A stretch of DNA of 64,000 bases from an uncultured Photobacterium sp. (GTDB lineage Bacteria; Pseudomonadota; Gammaproteobacteria; Enterobacterales; Vibrionaceae). Numbering within the stretch: the stretch's first letter is position 1; each line of letters opens with the position of its first letter. The notes beneath the pieces are model-generated. The model saw only the letters and a list, made by a program, of their open reading frames with translations. It searched no databases and had not been told where the DNA came from. Location of the stretch: the NCBI RefSeq assembly GCF_947039875.1, contig NZ_CAMRAN010000004.1:62001-126000 (forward strand), read 5' to 3'. A program made the translations under genes and the position numbers. Positions 61,335-64,000 of the stretch are shown one piece after another.

Positions 61335-61634
61335 ATGCACTTAGATGAAATGAAACAACGAGCGACAGAGGTTTCTGAACTTCTAAAAATAATGTCCCAT
61401 TCTGAAAGGTTGATCGTACTTTGTCAGTTAATAGATGGAGAAATGAGCGCCAATCAATTGCAGCTTAACTCGACATTAAGTCAATCCGCTTTTTCACAAC
61501 ATTTGGCTGTGCTGAGAAAAAATGACATCGTCACTATTCGTAAAGAAGCACAATCGGTTTTTTATTCTTTAGCTGATCAGCGTATTACAGCACTTATAAC
61601 CAGTTTCCATGATATTTTTTGTGATCAAGATTAA
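61335..61634 (+). CDS. ArsR-family persulfide/redox regulator (BigR/SqrR/YgaV type)
   Basis: A 99-residue winged-helix ArsR regulator. The recognition helix is in NSTLSQSAFSQHLAVLRKND, and the wing is VTIRKEAQSVFYSLAD. Cys30 (in LIVLCQL) and Cys96 (in DIFCDQD) are 66 residues apart, the same spacing as the Cys41/Cys107 of SqrR and Cys42/Cys108 of BigR, which form a disulfide or tetrasulfide on sulfide stress. The first sulfur-transport gene starts 12 bases after its stop, so it probably controls that operon and itself. Confidence 0.85.
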   Translation: MHLDEMKQRATEVSELLKIMSHSERLIVLCQLIDGEMSANQLQLNSTLSQSAFSQHLAVLRKNDIVTIRKEAQSVFYSLADQRITALITSFHDIFCDQD

Positions 61635-61646
61635 GGTGAGGTGAGT

Positions 61647-62069
61647 ATGACTTTTCAAATACCTTGGCAATCATTTTTGGGTGGCATGTTACTTGGATTA
61701 TCTGCGGTGATATTGATGCTGTTTATTGGTAAAACAGCAGGAATTAGTGGCATTATTAATGGTGTTATTAAGAGAGAGAAACAAGAATTAGGGTGGAAAA
61801 TTGCATTTTTAGCCGGAATGGTTTTAAGCGTATTTATTCTATCCCCCTTGGGCGTAACGTTACCGCCTATTAGTGAACAGAATATTGGTATTGTTTTAAT
61901 TGCTGGTTTATTGGTTGGCTTTGGAACACGATTAGGCAATGGATGCACCAGTGGTCACGGTATTGTTGGCCTGGGACGTTTTTCTAAACGTTCAATTTAT
62001 GCAACCTGCGTGTTTATGATGTCAGCCATTATTGTGGTATTTATTCGTCGTTTATTAGGTGATTTATAA
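61647..62069 (+). CDS. YeeE/YedE-family sulfur transporter subunit A
   Basis: A 140-residue membrane protein with four helices and the family motif GTRLGNGCTSGHGIVGLGRFS, whose cysteine (CTSGHG) lies in the transport path of thiosulfate transporter YeeE/TsuA. An ATG at 61647 follows GAGG; GTG at 61641 is the alternative. It is one half of a split transporter: the second half is the next gene, sharing one base (TAATG). Confidence 0.87.
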   Translation: MTFQIPWQSFLGGMLLGLSAVILMLFIGKTAGISGIINGVIKREKQELGWKIAFLAGMVLSVFILSPLGVTLPPISEQNIGIVLIAGLLVGFGTRLGNGCTSGHGIVGLGRFSKRSIYATCVFMMSAIIVVFIRRLLGDL

Positions 62070-62506
62070 TGAGCAGCTTAAAGATAAACCGTATTGTTGT
62101 TGGTGCGATTGCCGGTGTTCTATTTGGCTCTGGAATGATTATTTCAGAAATGGTTAACCCTCATAAAGTGATCGCTTTTTTAGATATTTTTGGTCAATGG
62201 GATCCAAGCCTTGCTTTTGTGATGCTAGGAGCTCTGCTCGTGTTTGCACCTTGTTATCATCTGCTGATAAAAAAACGTAAAACAGCCATCAATGGTGATG
62301 TAATTGCGCCTAAAAATAGTAATAAGATTGATGCTAAATTAACGGTGGGCGCCATTGTCTTTGGTATTGGTTGGGGGTTGGCTGGTTTTTGTCCAGGCCC
62401 TGCAATCACTAATTTAGGTGGTGGTAATTATGCCGTCTTTGCTTTTGTTGCTGCTATGATTTTAGGTATGGTTATTGCCAATAAATATTTAGCATTAAGA
62501 TCTTAG
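62069..62506 (+). CDS. YeeE/YedE-family sulfur transporter subunit B (DUF6691)
   Basis: A 145-residue protein with four to five helices and the second family motif GIGWGLAGFCPGPAITNLGGG, containing the partner cysteine. Together with the preceding gene it should form an importer or exporter of thiosulfate or persulfide-type sulfur, as in bacterial YedE pairs next to BigR regulators. Coupled to subunit A by TAATG. Confidence 0.87.
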   Translation: MSSLKINRIVVGAIAGVLFGSGMIISEMVNPHKVIAFLDIFGQWDPSLAFVMLGALLVFAPCYHLLIKKRKTAINGDVIAPKNSNKIDAKLTVGAIVFGIGWGLAGFCPGPAITNLGGGNYAVFAFVAAMILGMVIANKYLALRS

Positions 62507-62554
62507 TGAATGAGCGATCTTGCTTTTTTACTTTAATAATATAAAGGGAAGATG

Positions 62555-63109
62555 ATGAAAAAGTGGATGACATTGGTTATTGCAATCATATTGGGTGGCG
62601 GTGTTTTTTATACAGTAGCACGTACAGAAGCGCCTATAACATTAGCAGAGCTTGCAACTCAACCTCAGCAATGGCAAGTCAAAGTACCTGATACAACTGC
62701 GAGTATTACGTTAAATTCAATCAAAAAATTACAGCAACAACCTTATCTTATGGGTGAATATAAGACTCCTGATGGTGCTGATAATGTGACTATTTACCTT
62801 AATGCTAATCAGGCTGTCCAACAAGGTAAATATATTGCGGCATCTTTTGTAACCACGAATTCGGGTAGCGGCACGTTTTACTATTTATCCGTATTTGAGC
62901 AAAATAATAAAAATCTTGATAATTTAGCTAACATTTTTATTGGCGATAGAATTAACATCGAAAAAATCACTATTGTTAACAATAATCCTCTCATGATTAA
63001 AATTGATTATAAAACCCATGGTGAAAACACACCTTATGCTCTACCAGCAGACGTCGCTAAATCACAGATATACCAATTAAATAATAATCAATTAGTGCTA
63101 CAGCAATAA
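62555..63109 (+). CDS. Secreted or membrane-anchored hypothetical protein
   Basis: A 184-residue protein with an N-terminal hydrophobic segment (WMTLVIAIILGGGVFYTV), then a hydrophilic beta-rich domain (WQVKVPDTTASITLNSIKKL; GSGTFYYLSVFEQ). Family not recognised. ATG at 62555 sits five bases after AAGGGA; ATG at 62552 is one codon before. It is 48 bases after the YeeE/YedE pair, so it may be a fourth member of the sulfur operon. Confidence 0.6.
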   Translation: MKKWMTLVIAIILGGGVFYTVARTEAPITLAELATQPQQWQVKVPDTTASITLNSIKKLQQQPYLMGEYKTPDGADNVTIYLNANQAVQQGKYIAASFVTTNSGSGTFYYLSVFEQNNKNLDNLANIFIGDRINIEKITIVNNNPLMIKIDYKTHGENTPYALPADVAKSQIYQLNNNQLVLQQ

Positions 63110-63161
63110 ATTGTTTAGTGATTTATCAGTAGGTTGATAGATCTATAAGTCTATTATTTAA

Positions 63162-63190
63162 AATAAAAAGGTCACATTAAAGTGGCCTCT
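63162..63190 (-). terminator. Terminator of the zinc-ribbon gene
   Basis: Read on the minus strand, AGGCCAC and GTGACCT pair (one G-T) around six bases and run into TTTTTATTTT. Confidence 0.75.
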
Positions 63191-63239
63191 AGTTATGAAA
63201 GCTATTTACATATTTTATATGTGGTTGTAAGGTTTCATA

Positions 63240-63413
63240 TTACTCATCTACCACTTCTATTGTTTTATGCTGAGCACCAAGATACGTGCCTTCATCAATT
63301 TTGTAGCGTAAAGTTTCATTACAATAAGGGCATTCAAACTCTTCATTAGGTTCGATACACTCATCTTCAATCCAATCCCAACCAAGATGTTTCTCGCAAG
63401 AGGGGCAATGCAT
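63240..63413 (-). CDS. CPxC zinc-ribbon protein, 57 residues
   Basis: An ATG at 63413 with AAGGA upstream opens a 57-residue ORF. It starts MHCPSCEKHLGWDWIEDE and has a second pair CPYCNE in the middle, so the two CPxC knuckles should bind one zinc. The end is charged without helix or leader. This is the type annotated as 'CPXCG motif-containing cysteine-rich protein'. It lies 38 bases after the YgjP-like gene in the same orientation. Confidence 0.8.
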   Translation of the reverse strand: MHCPSCEKHLGWDWIEDECIEPNEEFECPYCNETLRYKIDEGTYLGAQHKTIEVVDE

Positions 63414-63451
63414 AATGTTATCCTTTTTTACTTAATCTAAGGTCTTAAACC

Positions 63452-64000
63452 CTATTCATTCAAATACAGCTCAGCCATGCCATCTAACTTGTTTTTCACT
63501 TCTTGCCAGTTGGGCATTACGCTAGTGAGTAAACGCCAGAAGTTTTCGCTGTGGTTATATTCAGCGATGTGGCACAGCTCATGTAAGATCACGTAATCAA
63601 TACACTCTTTGGGTGCTTTGATAAGGTGAGGGTTGAGCATTAATGTACCTTTGGCTGAGCAGCTTCCCCATTGTTTGCGCATTGGCATAATACGAAATGA
63701 CGGAATGCCTTTCACCCATGTCGCTTGCGGCAGAAGTTCAGCTAACCGTTGATGAAAAACCCGTTCTGCTTTAACGCCATACCAACCTGAAACTAAGGCT
63801 TTTACTAGCTTAGATTTATCATCATTAAAACGATTAAGGGTAACCAACAGCTTACCTCGATCCATCTTCACGTTGGAAATGGCATCTCGGTCTTCAACCA
63901 CTTTTAATACATAACGACGACCCAAATAGAATTGCATCTCACCACTAACGTAATGTTTGGTTTGAACATATTCCAAATGGGATCGAAATTCTTTCAGTGC
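63452..64000 (-). CDS. YgjP-like M48-type metallopeptidase, N-terminus outside window
   Basis: At least 182 residues are visible. The frame is open through the right edge: eight more codons precede the TTG at 63976, so the true start lies beyond. The core has MQFYLGRRYVLKV, the basic motif MRKQWGSCSAKGTLMLNPHLI and the zinc motif YVILHELCHIAEYNHSENFW (HExxH plus His). This is the DUF45/YgjP-like family, but it diverges from the ygjP copy at 18770-19276. Copies of this family are often found beside type I restriction genes, so the region to the right may hold one; this is inference only. Confidence 0.8.
   Translation of the reverse strand, partial: ALKEFRSHLEYVQTKHYVSGEMQFYLGRRYVLKVVEDRDAISNVKMDRGKLLVTLNRFNDDKSKLVKALVSGWYGVKAERVFHQRLAELLPQATWVKGIPSFRIMPMRKQWGSCSAKGTLMLNPHLIKAPKECIDYVILHELCHIAEYNHSENFWRLLTSVMPNWQEVKNKLDGMAELYLNE

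Noticed and set aside
1-64000. CRISPR arrays, tRNA, rRNA, integrase or complete insertion sequence
   Set aside because: No spaced direct repeats, no cloverleaf or rRNA-like segments and no transposase/integrase frames were recognised by eye. A tRNAscan and ISfinder-type search would settle it.

Overview
The window looks like a chromosomal segment of a low-GC marine gammaproteobacterium of the Vibrionaceae, most likely Photobacterium or a close relative. This rests on recognisable orthologs (maoP/hdfR, mrcB, yaeR, ygjP, mog, DUF2999, DUF3010, creA), an RpoS-like second sigma factor of the RpoQ type, a TagA/StcE-type M66 metalloprotease, and a VpsL-M-N-O-like exopolysaccharide gene order. The genus is an inference from remembered protein families; no search was run. 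I saw no rRNA, tRNA, CRISPR array or intact insertion sequence.

Layout. 1-8.3 kb: end of an ABC-2 permease gene, a SlyB-like lipoprotein, a GlpT/UhpC-family transporter, a coupled two-gene operon (glutathione-synthase-like ATP-grasp plus an N-formylglutamate amidohydrolase-like/DUF1704 fusion), then maoP and hdfR facing apart. 8.5-15.3 kb: penicillin-binding protein 1B, Nudix, META lipoprotein, DUF3820, a leucine-rich-repeat lipoprotein, YaeR, an orphan ParA and an MscS channel. 15.4-20.5 kb: a DUF4832 protein, a rhodanese, DUF3010, YgjP, an isoprenylcysteine-methyltransferase-like protein and Mog.

21.3-34.9 kb: a tightly packed, AT-rich Wzx/Wzy-type exopolysaccharide operon. A phosphoglycosyltransferase starts the repeat unit on undecaprenyl phosphate. 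Three GT4 glycosyltransferases and an acetyltransferase extend and decorate it, Wzx flips it and Wzy polymerises it. A Wzc-like co-polymerase/kinase, a Wza-like protein and a beta-barrel export it. A beta-propeller protein (GH43-like fold, GINT1 N-terminal type) ends the operon. Two paralogous secreted DUF4832 proteins lie on either side of this locus (15.5-17.1 and 34.9-36.5 kb), which suggests they act on the same polysaccharide.

36.8-50.4 kb: CreA lipoprotein, DUF2157, DUF1289-CWC fusion, GNAT, a roughly 1.1-kb gene-poor stretch with a possible 22-codon ORF, a secreted repeat protein, a GreA/B-like protein, a 944-residue FAD/Fe-S D-lactate dehydrogenase-type enzyme, EmrAB-type efflux, a cold-shock protein and a PEBP protein. 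50.5-64 kb: LysR regulator, a coupled pair of small unknown genes, the RpoQ-like sigma factor with a LuxR/LitR-like dyad upstream, a PQ-loop-like membrane protein, H-NS, a BCCT transporter, the 1085-residue M66 protease with four C-terminal repeat modules, DUF2999, a persulfide-type ArsR regulator with a split YeeE/YedE transporter, a CPxC zinc-ribbon protein, and a YgjP-like metallopeptidase cut by the window edge.

The best candidates for undescribed biology are the ATP-grasp/amidohydrolase-peptidase operon (2743-5734), the DUF4832 pair with the beta-propeller protein around the exopolysaccharide locus, and the RpoQ-like sigma factor with its upstream dyad.
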